This document shows, piece after piece, positions 1 to 12,200 of a stretch of 44,988 nt of DNA (its first letter is position 1; each line of letters begins with the position of its first letter). Made by a program: the position numbers and the translations under genes. The stretch is from JAEUIG01 sp046349775 (GTDB taxonomy: Bacteria > Planctomycetota > Planctomycetia > Planctomycetales > Planctomycetaceae): the NCBI GenBank assembly GCA_046349775.1, contig JAXMBS010000046.1, forward strand, positions 1-44,988. The letters run 5' to 3'. The notes beneath the pieces are model-generated. The model was not told where the DNA came from. It was given only the letters and a program-made list of their open reading frames with translations, and made no database searches.

Positions 1-1890
1 GGACGCAGCTTCGCGACGACGGGGCCGATCCTGCTGCTGGAGGTCGACGGACACAAGCCGGGGGACACGATCACCAGCGACGCGCCAACCAAGGTGACGG
101 CGCGCGTACGGGCGAATTCGCTGGTCGCGCCGCTCACACACGTGCAACTGATCGTGAACGGTACCGTGGCGAAGGAACTCGTCGTCCCGCCGACAACCGG
201 CGACTGGGTCGAGCTCGAGCTGCCGGTCAGCGTGGAGCAATCGTCGTGGATCGCGGCGCGGGCGTTCTCGCTGACTCCGGCCGGCGCGGCGGATGCGGAG
301 TCGCACACGAACCCGGTGTATGTCTGCCTGAACGGCAAGGCGCCCTACAGCCGCGCGGCGCTCGATGCCATCGTCGGCGAAATTGATAAGCAGATCGCCG
401 CGCACTCCAAGCGCGACTTCAAGGAACAGACGCGCGTCATCTCATATTTCCAGCGGTCACGCGATCTGCTGCTCGACGTGCGGGCGAAGGGAGGTCTGCC
501 GGCCGACCAGAGCCTGGCCAGGGTGAAACCGCTGGAAGAACGGTTGGAGGGGGACGGCAGCCTGGAGGTCTCGGACGCGGAGATGAAAGAGTTTTTGAAG
601 CCGGTCCCACCGAAGGAACCGGCCGAAGCGCTCAGGACGTTCGAGATGATCGACGGGTTCGAGATGCAGCTTGTCGCCGCCGAACCGCTGGTCGTCAGCC
701 CGTGCGCTGGTGCGTTCGATGAGAACGGGAACCTGTACGTCTGCGAGCTGCGTGATTATCCGTTCAAGCCGGCGGAAGGGGGGACGCCGATCGGCACGGT
801 GCGCGTGCTGCGCGACACCAACGGCGATGGAACGTTCGACACGTCGCACCTGTTCGCCGAGCAAGTCTTGTGGGCGGCCGGCATCCAGCCTTGGAAGGGG
901 GGTGTGTTCGTCACCGCGCCGCCCGACATCTGGTACATGCAGGACACCAACGGCGACTTTGTCGCCGACGAAAAGACGAAGGTCTACACCGGGTTCGGCA
1001 CGCGGAATCAGCAGGCGATGCTGAACAATCTCACGCTGGGGTTGGACTTCAAGGTGTACGGCTCGACGGCCGGCAACGGCGGCGAAGTGACAACCGTCGC
1101 GGATTCACAAGCGCCGCCGGTGTCCGTAGACGGCCACGACTTCCGGTTCGATCCCGTGAGCGGGAAGTTCGAATCGATCACCGGCACCGTCCAGTTCGGC
1201 AATACGTTCGACGACTGGGGGAACCGCTTTCTCTGCAGCGAATCGCAGCCGCTGCGGCACGTCGTATTGCCGCAGGAATATCTGGAGCGGAATCCGTACG
1301 TGCCGGTGGCGGAGGCGATCAACAACGTCGCGCCGGGACCGGTGCCGGTATTTCGCATCAGCCCGATCGAACGCTGGCGGCACATTCGCAGCAGCCGACG
1401 GATCGCGAACCATATTCGTAAGCCGACCGGCGCTGGGGTGAGCCACCATGTGGTCGACGCGGGCGCGGGAGTGACGGTGTACCGCGGCGGCGCGTATCCG
1501 CCGGAATTCTACGGCAATGTGTTCGTCGGCGACGGCCAGAACAATCTGGTCCACCGCCGCAAGCTGGCGGCCGACGGCGTGACGTTCACGTCCGATCGCA
1601 TCGAGCAGGGAACGGAATTCTGCCGTTCGTCGGACATCTGGTTCCGGCCGGTCAATTTCATCAATGCACCGGACGGCACGCTGTATTGTCTCGATCTGAG
1701 CCGCGAAGTGCTGGAGGCGATCCACATTCCACTGGACGTCGTGAAGCACCTGGACCTCGCCAGCGGGCGCGATCGGGGGCGGATTTACCGGATGGCGCTG
1801 AAAGGGTTCCGGTCTCCTGCGCGCCGAAACTCGGCCGCGCGTCGACAGCCGAGTGGTCAGCTCGCCCTGGAGAGTCCGCACGGCTGGTAG
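1..1890 (+). CDS. CehA-like C-terminus fused to PVC-type membrane-bound dehydrogenase (5' partial)
   Basis: The reading frame is open from base 1, so the start lies outside the window. About the first 190 residues resemble the C-terminal part of CehA/McbA-type metallohydrolases of planctomycetes (motifs HTNPVYVCLNGKAPY and YFQRSRDLLLDVR). Next comes the PVC-type dehydrogenase beta-propeller domain, opening with FEMIDGFEMQLVAAEPLV and containing repeated DTNGDG/DTNGDF calcium-like loops. The family is periplasmic or membrane-associated, is thought to oxidise sugars or alcohols, and normally continues into HEAT repeats and a C-terminal c-type heme domain. Here the frame is lost near base 1815 and a TAG follows a Trp codon at 1888-1890; the tail continues broken in the next entry. 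The domain identification is family knowledge; the substrate is unknown. Confidence 0.8.
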   Translation, partial: GRSFATTGPILLLEVDGHKPGDTITSDAPTKVTARVRANSLVAPLTHVQLIVNGTVAKELVVPPTTGDWVELELPVSVEQSSWIAARAFSLTPAGAADAESHTNPVYVCLNGKAPYSRAALDAIVGEIDKQIAAHSKRDFKEQTRVISYFQRSRDLLLDVRAKGGLPADQSLARVKPLEERLEGDGSLEVSDAEMKEFLKPVPPKEPAEALRTFEMIDGFEMQLVAAEPLVVSPCAGAFDENGNLYVCELRDYPFKPAEGGTPIGTVRVLRDTNGDGTFDTSHLFAEQVLWAAGIQPWKGGVFVTAPPDIWYMQDTNGDFVADEKTKVYTGFGTRNQQAMLNNLTLGLDFKVYGSTAGNGGEVTTVADSQAPPVSVDGHDFRFDPVSGKFESITGTVQFGNTFDDWGNRFLCSESQPLRHVVLPQEYLERNPYVPVAEAINNVAPGPVPVFRISPIERWRHIRSSRRIANHIRKPTGAGVSHHVVDAGAGVTVYRGGAYPPEFYGNVFVGDGQNNLVHRRKLAADGVTFTSDRIEQGTEFCRSSDIWFRPVNFINAPDGTLYCLDLSREVLEAIHIPLDVVKHLDLASGRDRGRIYRMALKGFRSPARRNSAARRQPSGQLALESPHGW

Positions 1891-3552
1891 CGCGATACGG
1901 CGGCGGCTGCTTTGTACGAGCTTATACGGACGTCAGCGGCACCGGCAGCTTGCGGAAGCTGCTTGAATCCAGTACATCGCCACAGGCGCGACTTAATGCG
2001 GCTCTGGCTGCTCCAGGGCTCAATGCCGTCCAGGCCCGGCGACTTGCGGACAGCGATGGGACTCATCCGGCGGCTCCCGCGCACGGGATCAAGCTGGCGG
2101 AGCAGAAGTTGGACACAGGCATACCGAAGTTGCTCGATGCGGTGCTGTGCCGGGCAGATGACATCGACATCACCGTGCGGTTTCCGGGCGGCGTTTTTCG
2201 CTGGGCCGAATCGCAAGACGCCAAAGCGGCCGCGAAGCTGGCGGAGCTGGTGCGAAGGAATCCGGCGACCGATGGATGCGGGCGGCCATCCTGAGTTCGC
2301 TGGCCGGACCGGCCGTCCATGTGTTCGAACAACTGCTCAAGGACCGAGAGTATGCCAACTCCGATGCGGGACGCACGCTGCTGAGACAACTGGCGGAGAT
2401 GGTCGAACGCCGGCATCGTGAGGACGACATTCGCACTGTGCTCGCTGCAATCGCCGGGACGGCGGCCGGTCGATCGTCAGCGAGAACTGCTGCTTGGCAA
2501 CAGGCGAAGGGCTGGGACAGTCGGGACACCTGCTGACGGTCAGCGAATCGGAATCGGCAGCCAGCGGCTCGGCTGTTGGCCGACCCGCTGGTGGCGATGA
2601 AAGCCACGGCGGCGGGATGCGACTGCCGACGACGCGGTGCGGCGAAGCGCGGTCGAGTTCCTCGGCTGCGTGCCGCTGGGAAGAATCACTGGGGCACTCT
2701 CGGACCTCGCCAGGCGCGTGAGCCGCCGGCGATCAAATTGCCGCTGTCCGAACCGCGGCCAACTCTTCAGCGCTTGGATGTGCTGGCGGTGCTGCTGGAG
2801 CGCTTGGGCGCAGGCGCGCCGGACGCGGACGGAAGTAATCGGCTGGCCGCAATGCTGGCGCGCGACGAGCGGCTTGCCGGCCGTTTCTGGAAGCGATGCG
2901 GGACGATCCGCAGCAGAGTGTTGGCACAAATCAGCGGGACGCAGCGGCAACTGCTGCTGGCGCATCGCGACGCGACGATCCGCACGTTGGCAGAAAAACT
3001 GTTCGCCTCCGGCAGCAGCGTGGTGCGGAGTGCCGTCGTGGAAGCGTATCGCCCGGCGTTGGCGACACCGGGAGATGCGGAGCGACAAGGCGGTCTTCGT
3101 GAAGAACTGCGCCCGTGTCCTAGCTCGGCGATGTGGGAACGGCCGTCGGGCCGAACCTGACGGCCTCGCAGGACCGCGCACCGGACGCGGTGCTGACGCA
3201 CATCCTCGACCCGAACAAGTACGTGCCCCCCAACTACGTGCAGTATGTGCTCCTCGATACGTCCGGACGGACGCACACCGGGCTGATCGCGTCGCAGACG
3301 GCGACGGCGATACGCTCGTCCGCGAGAAAGAAGACCGAAACCATCCTGCGAACGGACGTCGACGAACTGGCGCGTCGACCGGCAAGTCGCTGATGCCCGA
3401 AGGGCTGGAAAAGGTGATCACGCCGGCCGAGATGACGGACCTGGTGCGATTCGACATCCGCACAGCCGACGGAACCGCAATCGGAAGAGGAAGCGGCCGC
3501 ACCGGACTTTGGCACCGACCCCGGCCTGATCGAACCTTCACGCAAACCGTAA
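1811..3552 (+). pseudogene. Frame-broken HEAT-repeat and heme-binding tail of the PVC dehydrogenase
   Basis: This is the C-terminal continuation of the preceding gene, readable only by switching frames at least six times. Recognisable pieces are KLGRASTAE, GSLRKLLESSTSPQARLNAAL (HEAT repeat), a block around 2276-2450 (VFEQLLKDREYAN), GTAVGPNLTASQDRAPDAVL and DPNKYVPPNYVQYV (heme-binding domain, about 3133-3300), GKSLMPEGLEKVITPAEM (about 3385-3440), and a final stretch ending EPSRKP before TAA at 3550-3552. The CxxCH heme site expected near 3108-3130 is visible only as KNCA followed by scrambled sequence, so the motif is not intact as written. Either the gene has lost its cytochrome tail or the consensus contains indels; the conserved order and spacing of the pieces favour the second. 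Confidence 0.7.
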
Positions 3553-3801
3553 GGCCAGCGTCCGCGTTCGTGCGTGAATCCGCCGGGGGCTTGAGAGCGA
3601 CATCCGTCGGGAAACGCAGGCCCGACCAACGGGGTTGCCCGGCAGAACCAGGAAGCGAGAGTTATGTCCAAGTCACGTAATGCGCGCGTCGTCCGGCAAC
3701 GAAGCTGCCGCAGATTCAGAAGCGCAAATGCGGAAGCAGGCGGCAGCAAAGGCACGCAGCGACGCGGCAAGCGGTCGTGAGTACGAGTTACTTGCTCGCG
3801 T

Positions 3802-3845
3802 GACCGTCAGGGAGCGATCAATGGCACCTTCGCTTCCTGACGGTC
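3802..3845. terminator. Hairpin between dehydrogenase tail and secA
   Basis: Two 15-base arms, gaccgtcagggagcg (3802-3816) and cgcttcctgacggtc (3831-3845), pair along their whole length with one G-T pair around a 14-base loop. The hairpin sits between two convergent genes, just past the secA stop. There is no T-run on either side, so it is not a classical rho-independent terminator; a role in transcript-end formation is inferred from position. Confidence 0.5.
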
Positions 3846-3862
3846 GCGGCTAGTCGAGCTTG

Positions 3863-7471
<3,609 letters not shown>

Positions 7472-7754
7472 TGCAGATTCCGCAGGTTTCCGAAGCCGCC
7501 CAAGGCGTGCCGCGACCGGGAGTCGGCTCGTCAGAGGGGAGCAGACCTCCGACCGGGGCGAAAATCCGGGTCTGGATTACGCCGTTCGCCGGGAGCAGTC
7601 AATTCTTGGGGTTCCGCCGCTGCTGTGGCAACTGCGAATGAAGGACACCGGGAGGTTCCCGGCGCTGGACGCCGCTGTGCCGATTCGACGTAACCATTCA
7701 CGCGGCTGAATGTTATTTCGTGCGGGGCAGGGGGTCAATGGGGGTTACGGGTGC

Positions 7755-7760
7755 TATAAT
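7755..7760 (+). promoter_or_regulatory. Possible -10 box for mntA-hepT
   Basis: A perfect TATAAT lies 36 bases upstream of the mntA ATG. No good -35 hexamer is present at the usual spacing (ggggtc at 7731-7736 is the best placed), so the call is weak. The stretch 7472-7754, between divergent secA and mntA, contains no other gene that I can see. Confidence 0.35.
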
Positions 7761-7795
7761 CTCGTATGAGACCGGACGATCTTCGTGGAGGTCCA

Positions 7796-8185
7796 ATGTC
7801 TGAATTCCTCGAACTGCCGATCACGCTGCCTGAAGACCGGCTCGCGGCCTTCTGCGAGAGGTGGGGGATTGCCGAAATGGCGCTGTTCGGATCGGTCCTG
7901 CGCGACGATTTTGGACCAGAGAGCGATATCGACCTGCTCGCTGAGTTTCGCCCGGGGACGAAGCATACGTTTGCTGACCTGGACGCGATGGAAGCAGAAC
8001 TGCGAGAGATGGTCGGGCGAAAAGTCGACCTGGTCGACAAGACGGTTGTCACGAAGTCGGACAACTATATTCGCCGCAAGGAGATTCTGCGGAGCGCCCA
8101 TGTCATCTTTGATTCGCGATCAGGGATATCTGCTGGACATGCTCATCGCGGCCCGGCGGGCACAGACTTTCGTGCAGGGACTTGA
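7796..8185 (+). CDS. mntA: MntA-type minimal nucleotidyltransferase, antitoxin of HepT
   Basis: This is a 129-residue minimal nucleotidyltransferase with the family signature GS-x(9)-SDIDLL: GSVLRD at residues 32-37 and the acidic pair D44/D46. MntA proteins neutralise the partner HEPN ribonuclease by attaching AMP to a tyrosine near its active site. The ATG at 7796 is preferred over upstream 7766 because GGAGG lies 4 bases before it. The adjacent hepT gene downstream supports the role. The last 28 codons overlap hepT in another frame and look unlike the family's usual C-terminus, so the functional protein may effectively end near residue 104. No frameshift is needed. Confidence 0.85.
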   Translation: MSEFLELPITLPEDRLAAFCERWGIAEMALFGSVLRDDFGPESDIDLLAEFRPGTKHTFADLDAMEAELREMVGRKVDLVDKTVVTKSDNYIRRKEILRSAHVIFDSRSGISAGHAHRGPAGTDFRAGT

Positions 8186-8447
8186 TTTCCCCACGCTGCA
8201 GTCCAGCGACTTGCATGAGGCGGCTGTCGTTCGCCAGTTGGAGATCATTGGTGAAGCCGCCGGGCGCGTGTCACAAGCTTTTCGTGACAGTCATCCGGAG
8301 ATTCCGTGGTCGAGAATTGTCGGAATGCGCCACCCGCTGATTCACGACTATCGCAACGTGGATCTCACGATCGTCTGGGATGTCGTACAGAACGAACTGG
8401 AGCCGTTGAAAGTTGCGCTGTTGCCGCTGATTCCCCCAGACGAATAA
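8100..8447 (+). CDS. hepT: HepT-type HEPN toxin ribonuclease
   Basis: This 115-residue all-alpha protein has the HEPN catalytic signature RX4HXY, seen as R77-HPLI-H82-D-Y84, preceded by the conserved block RQLEIIGEAAGRVS. HepT cleaves RNA; its tyrosine is the site AMPylated by MntA. The ATG at 8100 has GGAG 5 bases upstream and lies inside the 3' end of mntA, so the two genes overlap by 86 bases and are probably translationally coupled. The start could instead be the Met at codon 14 (8139), but the residues before it (RDQGYLLDMLIAARRA) match the family's usual N-terminus. Confidence 0.87.
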   Translation: MSSLIRDQGYLLDMLIAARRAQTFVQGLDFPTLQSSDLHEAAVVRQLEIIGEAAGRVSQAFRDSHPEIPWSRIVGMRHPLIHDYRNVDLTIVWDVVQNELEPLKVALLPLIPPDE

Positions 8448-8460
8448 CCCACCAGGCATC

Positions 8461-9120
8461 TTGCCCCCCGTGCTCGACGACCCCAAATATCAGTCCGGTG
8501 ACGCGCTTACGGCCGTCGACGTTTCTGGCGGCACCATCATCAGCCCGGATACCCGGCGGGCGCAGCGCGTCCCCCCGGGACAGGCTCGGACGAGAAAATG
8601 GCCCGTCCTGCACTGGGGCGGAGTGCCGAGCGTTCCGACCAGTCGCTGGACGCTCGAAATCCGCGGCCTCGTCGAACACCCCCTGACGCTCACGTGGGAT
8701 GACTTTCAATCGCTGCCGCGGGTGAAAGTCTTCGCCGACTTTCACTGCGTCACCCGCTGGTCGCGGCTCGGGAACATCTGGGAAGGGGTCTCCACCCGCG
8801 AAATCCTCGGCCGCTGCGGCGTCCAGCCGGAGGCGCAATTCGCGCTCCCCATGGGCTACGACGACGGTTGGACCACCAATCTCCCGCTGCACTACTTCCT
8901 GCAGGAGGACGCGCTGTTCGCCGATACGCACGACGGCGAACCGCTGTCGGCCGACCACGGTGGACCTGTCCGGCTTATCATTCCGCAGCTGTACGCCTGG
9001 AAGAGCGCCAAGTGGGTGAAGGCCATCGAGTTGTCCGCGGAAGACCGCCCCGGCCTGTGGGAAGAAGGGGGCTACCACGACCGTGGCGACCCGTGGCTGG
9101 AAGAGCGGTTTCGGGAGTGA
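8461..9120 (+). CDS. Sulfite-oxidase-like molybdopterin-dependent oxidoreductase
   Basis: The 219-residue product matches the YuiH/sulfite-oxidase-like single-domain family that binds molybdopterin. The likely molybdenum-ligand cysteine is in FHCVTRWSRLGNIWEGV, and the conserved GGPVRLIIPQLYAWKSAKWVK follows. No signal peptide or heme domain is seen, so it is probably cytosolic and uses an unknown electron partner; the substrate cannot be read from sequence. The start is uncertain: TTG at 8461 gives the longest form and GTG at 8470 is also possible; neither has a strong ribosome-binding site. The gene begins 13 bases after hepT but is unlikely to be functionally linked to it. Confidence 0.85.
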   Translation: MPPVLDDPKYQSGDALTAVDVSGGTIISPDTRRAQRVPPGQARTRKWPVLHWGGVPSVPTSRWTLEIRGLVEHPLTLTWDDFQSLPRVKVFADFHCVTRWSRLGNIWEGVSTREILGRCGVQPEAQFALPMGYDDGWTTNLPLHYFLQEDALFADTHDGEPLSADHGGPVRLIIPQLYAWKSAKWVKAIELSAEDRPGLWEEGGYHDRGDPWLEERFRE

Positions 9121-9150
9121 AGTGCGAACAGTTCGAAGAGTGTGAAGAGT
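9121..9150 (+). repeat. 9-bp tandem array, left arm (3 units)
   Basis: Directly after the stop of the preceding gene come agtgcgaac, agttcgaag and agtgtgaag, three diverged copies of a 9-base unit. Their reverse complement has the form ACTNTTCNY, the same unit as the array at 9332-9376, so the two arrays are in inverted orientation about 180 bases apart and could pair in RNA. Confidence 0.6.
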
Positions 9151-9163
9151 CAGCGACGTCGAT

Positions 9164-9274
9164 CTATCGACCCTCAACAAACCACCAGCACAGCCAGCAC
9201 AACAGCGGCAGGCCGACGAAGATCAGCAGGAGGGCGATCAGGTTCGATCGCGCGTTGTCAGGCCAGCGAGCCAT
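9164..9274 (-). CDS. Putative 36-residue single-span membrane peptide
   Basis: A short minus-strand ORF encodes a peptide with the basic/polar start MARWPDNARSN followed by a Leu/Ile/Val/Trp/Cys-rich helix (LIALLLIFVGLPLLC, then WLCWWFV) and a charged EGR end. This reads as one transmembrane segment with positive-inside topology. It lies 108 bases downstream of glgC on the same strand and sits between two inverted 9-bp arrays. No strong ribosome-binding site precedes the ATG. I do not recognise a family; the composition is the main evidence, so expression is unproven. Confidence 0.45.
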   Translation of the reverse strand: MARWPDNARSNLIALLLIFVGLPLLCWLCWWFVEGR

Positions 9275-9331
9275 GTCGGAAACGAGAGTTCGGTCGTCGC
9301 CAATTCAGTGAGATTCCGATTGACCGTTCAG

Positions 9332-9376
9332 ACTCTCTGTACTTTTCGTACTGTTCATACTCTTCGCACTATTCGC
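9332..9376 (+). repeat. 9-bp tandem array, right arm (5 units)
   Basis: Five consecutive 9-base units (actctctgt, acttttcgt, actgttcat, actcttcgc, actattcgc) fit a consensus ACTNTTCNY. The array starts immediately beyond the glgC stop on the minus strand and is inverted relative to the array at 9121-9150. Confidence 0.65.
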
Positions 9377-9382
9377 ACTCCA

Positions 9383-10618
9383 CTACCTCGCGAGCTTCCA
9401 TTCGTCGAGCGGACTCACCACCGTAATACCCGACTCGGTCACGGTCAGTTCCCGGGCGCGGTCTTCGTCGGGGTCAAAACCGATTCGTGCGTGCGCCGGG
9501 ATGTTGACCCCCTTGTCGACGATCGCACGACGGACCTGCGCGTGGCGCCCCACGCTGACTCCCTCAAACAGGATGGACCGGTCCACTTCGGCCCAGCTGT
9601 TGACGCGGACATTCGAGCCGATGATGGAGGATCGCACCGCGCCGCCGGAGATAATGGCTCCCGAAGCCACCATGCTGTCGAGTGCATGGCCGACGCGCGG
9701 CGGAACGGCGTCGTGCTGGGCGAACACGAACTTCGGCGGCGGCAACGGGGCGTGGTAGCCGCGAATAGGCCAGCTCATGTCATACAGATTGAGCAGCGGA
9801 TCGACCGACACGAGGTCCATGTTGGCCTCATAGTAGGAATCGAGCGTGCCGACGTCGCGCCAGTACGCCGCCTCCTTGTGGTTCTCGTCCCGGAACATGT
9901 ACGCCCGCACGCGATGCGTCTGGATGATCGACGGGATCACGTCTTTGCCGAAGTCGTGCCGGCTGCCAGGGACCGTGGCGTCGCGGCAGAGCTCGTTGAA
10001 CAGGAACCGCGTGCTGAAAACGTAAATCCCCATTGACGCGAGACACCGCGTCGGATCGTCCGGAAGCGGAAACGGGTCGGGGGGCTTCTCTTCGAAGCGG
10101 CGGACCCACAGGTCGCTGTCGACCCCCATCACACCGAAGTCGCGCCCCATCGCCCGATCGACCGGGATGCAGCCAATCGTGGCGTCGGCGCCGGAGTCGA
10201 TGTGGTCGCGGAGCAGCTTCGCATAGTCCATCTTGTAAATGTGATCCCCGGACAGGATCAGGATGTACTCTGACGGGATCTGCTCGAACGAGTAAATGTT
10301 CTGGTACACGGCGTCCGCGGTGCCGGAGTACCAGTGCTCGCCGATCCGCTGCTGCGGCGGGAGCACGTCGATGAACTCCCCCAGCTCCCGGCATAGAAAC
10401 CGCCACGCCAGGTTGATGTGCCGGTCGAGGCTCGCCCCCTTGTACTGCGTGAGGACGATCATCCTCCGCAGCCCGCTGTTGACGCAGTTCGACAGCGCGA
10501 AGTCGATGATCCGGTAAATGCCGCCGAAGGGGACCGCCGGCTTGGCACGCTCGCGTGTCAGCGGTTCGAGCCGCTGTCCTTTGCCTCCGGCCAGCACGAG
10601 CGTCAGCACTTTCAGCAT
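9383..10618 (-). CDS. glgC: Glucose-1-phosphate adenylyltransferase (ADP-glucose pyrophosphorylase)
   Basis: GlgC makes ADP-glucose from glucose-1-phosphate and ATP, the committed step of bacterial glycogen synthesis, in the cytosol. The 411-residue product has the N-terminal nucleotide-binding motif AGGKGQRLEPLTRERAKPAVPFGG, the GTADAVYQN loop, SGDHIYKMDY with the catalytic Asp, the sugar-phosphate motif FEEKP, and a C-terminal left-handed beta-helix with hexapeptide-like repeats (GGAVRSSIIGSNVRVN). Length matches the family. The ATG at 10616-10618 begins MLKVLTLVLAGG. It follows the ceramidase-like gene on the same strand by 67 bases, but a functional link is not evident. No frameshifts. 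Confidence 0.96.
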   Translation of the reverse strand: MLKVLTLVLAGGKGQRLEPLTRERAKPAVPFGGIYRIIDFALSNCVNSGLRRMIVLTQYKGASLDRHINLAWRFLCRELGEFIDVLPPQQRIGEHWYSGTADAVYQNIYSFEQIPSEYILILSGDHIYKMDYAKLLRDHIDSGADATIGCIPVDRAMGRDFGVMGVDSDLWVRRFEEKPPDPFPLPDDPTRCLASMGIYVFSTRFLFNELCRDATVPGSRHDFGKDVIPSIIQTHRVRAYMFRDENHKEAAYWRDVGTLDSYYEANMDLVSVDPLLNLYDMSWPIRGYHAPLPPPKFVFAQHDAVPPRVGHALDSMVASGAIISGGAVRSSIIGSNVRVNSWAEVDRSILFEGVSVGRHAQVRRAIVDKGVNIPAHARIGFDPDEDRARELTVTESGITVVSPLDEWKLAR

Positions 10619-10685
10619 CGCATCATCCTTGTCACTGGCGGCACGTGTGGCGCGGCCGGTGCCCGCCCTGCTGGCGGTCCAGGAT

Positions 10686-12200
10686 CTATTTGGTCTTCAG
10701 CCTCTCAAGCAACTCCAGTGCAGTGTGACGAACGGCCGGCTCGGCGTCGACGGCCAGATAGCTCGACCGTGCCCGCCAGGTCTCGTAGCCGCCCCAGTCA
10801 TGGTGCTCGGGCGTCGGCAGGTAACCGTTGTAGCCGTTGGCGAGTGAAATGCAGAACGTCGGCTTGAGCGGGCTGGCGGCTTTGATCGCCAGCCCCGTCT
10901 CGACAAACGTCTCGCACGGAATGCCGACGATGCCGAGGTCCCCGATCCGCAAAGCCTGAATGATCGACCTTACCCGCGGCGGATAGTCTGCCAGCAGGAC
11001 CGTCTCGCGGGCGTAAATCTGTTCCAGGGTGGAGTATGGTCCCGCGCCGGCCCTCGCCAGCGTCGCTTTCGCCTGGGCCAGATCCTCCGTCCGACGGTTT
11101 TCCTTACACCAAGACCCAATTCCGTTTCGACTGCCGCCAGGCGCAGTCGTGGTACTCGATCTTCTGCCATGCGGCGTACGCGGAGCCGGCCACGCTGGTC
11201 GCCACCAGTCGCATCTGCTCGTACGGCGGCTTGCTGATATACGACTCCGCCGCATAGTTGACGTTGTTGATGTTGCCGCTGGTCCCGTTCGACATGATCC
11301 CCACGAATGGCGGACTGGCGGCCGCACCGATTTTCTGCGCCATTACGTTGGCAAACTCGGCGAAGTAATCGGCGGACATGCGGTTCGCTTCGGCTCTCCG
11401 CCGGCAGCGTGCGGCGAATAGTTCGCCAGCAGCGCGATCGGCGTTCCGTCCAGGTTCTGCACAGCGAGCAGGCCAATCTGCGGATCGATCGGCCCTGACG
11501 GCCGGTCGTTGACCTCCTTGCTGAAGCCGGGATTCATGCGGACCGTCGCACCGGTTTTGCCGAACGGGTCTTTGTTCTCGACGCCGGCCTTCGTGAACCA
11601 GCGGCGATTGAAGACTTGCGTGGGATCCTCCGCAATCGTCCAGCCGATTCGCGCGAGCTGATACTGCTTGTGCGCCTGTTCGATCCCGTCGGCAATCCGC
11701 TGCACGAGAAACTCGCGATACCGCGACTCCGGCTCGCTCTGAAATACGCCGGTCACCGTCACCGCACTATGCGCGTGCGTGGCCGACATCAACCATGTTG
11801 GTGACCGGAATTCCCGTCCGCTGCGAGGCGAGCATGGCCGCGTCGAAGATGTCGCGCGCAGGATCATGCAACTGTCGCACACGACAATCGCCAGCGACGC
11901 CTCGCCGTTGTGCAGCACGAGGCACCGCGCGTGCAGCGGATCGTGCGCGACGGTCGCCTGCCGGTCCGACATGTTGCCGTTGGACGAGACAGGAAACTCC
12001 TGCGGAGTGATGTCGACGGCATACGCCCCGGCGCGGAGACCTTCTTCCGCATCGGCACACTGAACCGGTCGCAGAACCGGATTTTCCAGTTGCCATAAGT
12101 GCGAAAAAGGACAACACCCCATCGTTGAATGCTGCGCATGGATCCCCACCTGCAGTTCGATAATCAACGCGCCCGTCCGGGTCAGGATAGTGGCTGGCAT
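10686..12200 (-). pseudogene. Frame-broken neutral/alkaline ceramidase-like hydrolase
   Basis: Pieces in three frames together match the planctomycete proteins annotated as neutral/alkaline non-lysosomal ceramidase N-terminal domain: AGAYAVDITPQEFPVSSNGNM, then RDIFDAAMLASQRTGIPVTN, SATHAHSAVTVTGVF, a long clean block (EFLVQRIADGIEQAHKQ to LLANYSPHAAGG), MSADYFAEFANVMAQKIGA, GIMSNGTSGNINNVNY, EDLAQAKATLARAG, and a C-terminal block ending ALELLERLKTK before TAG at 10686-10688. At least five frame changes are needed. Family members are usually secreted and metal-dependent; a signal peptide is not clear here because the N-terminus is itself disturbed, so the start at 12200 is approximate. It may be intact in reality if the indels are sequence errors. 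Confidence 0.65.
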
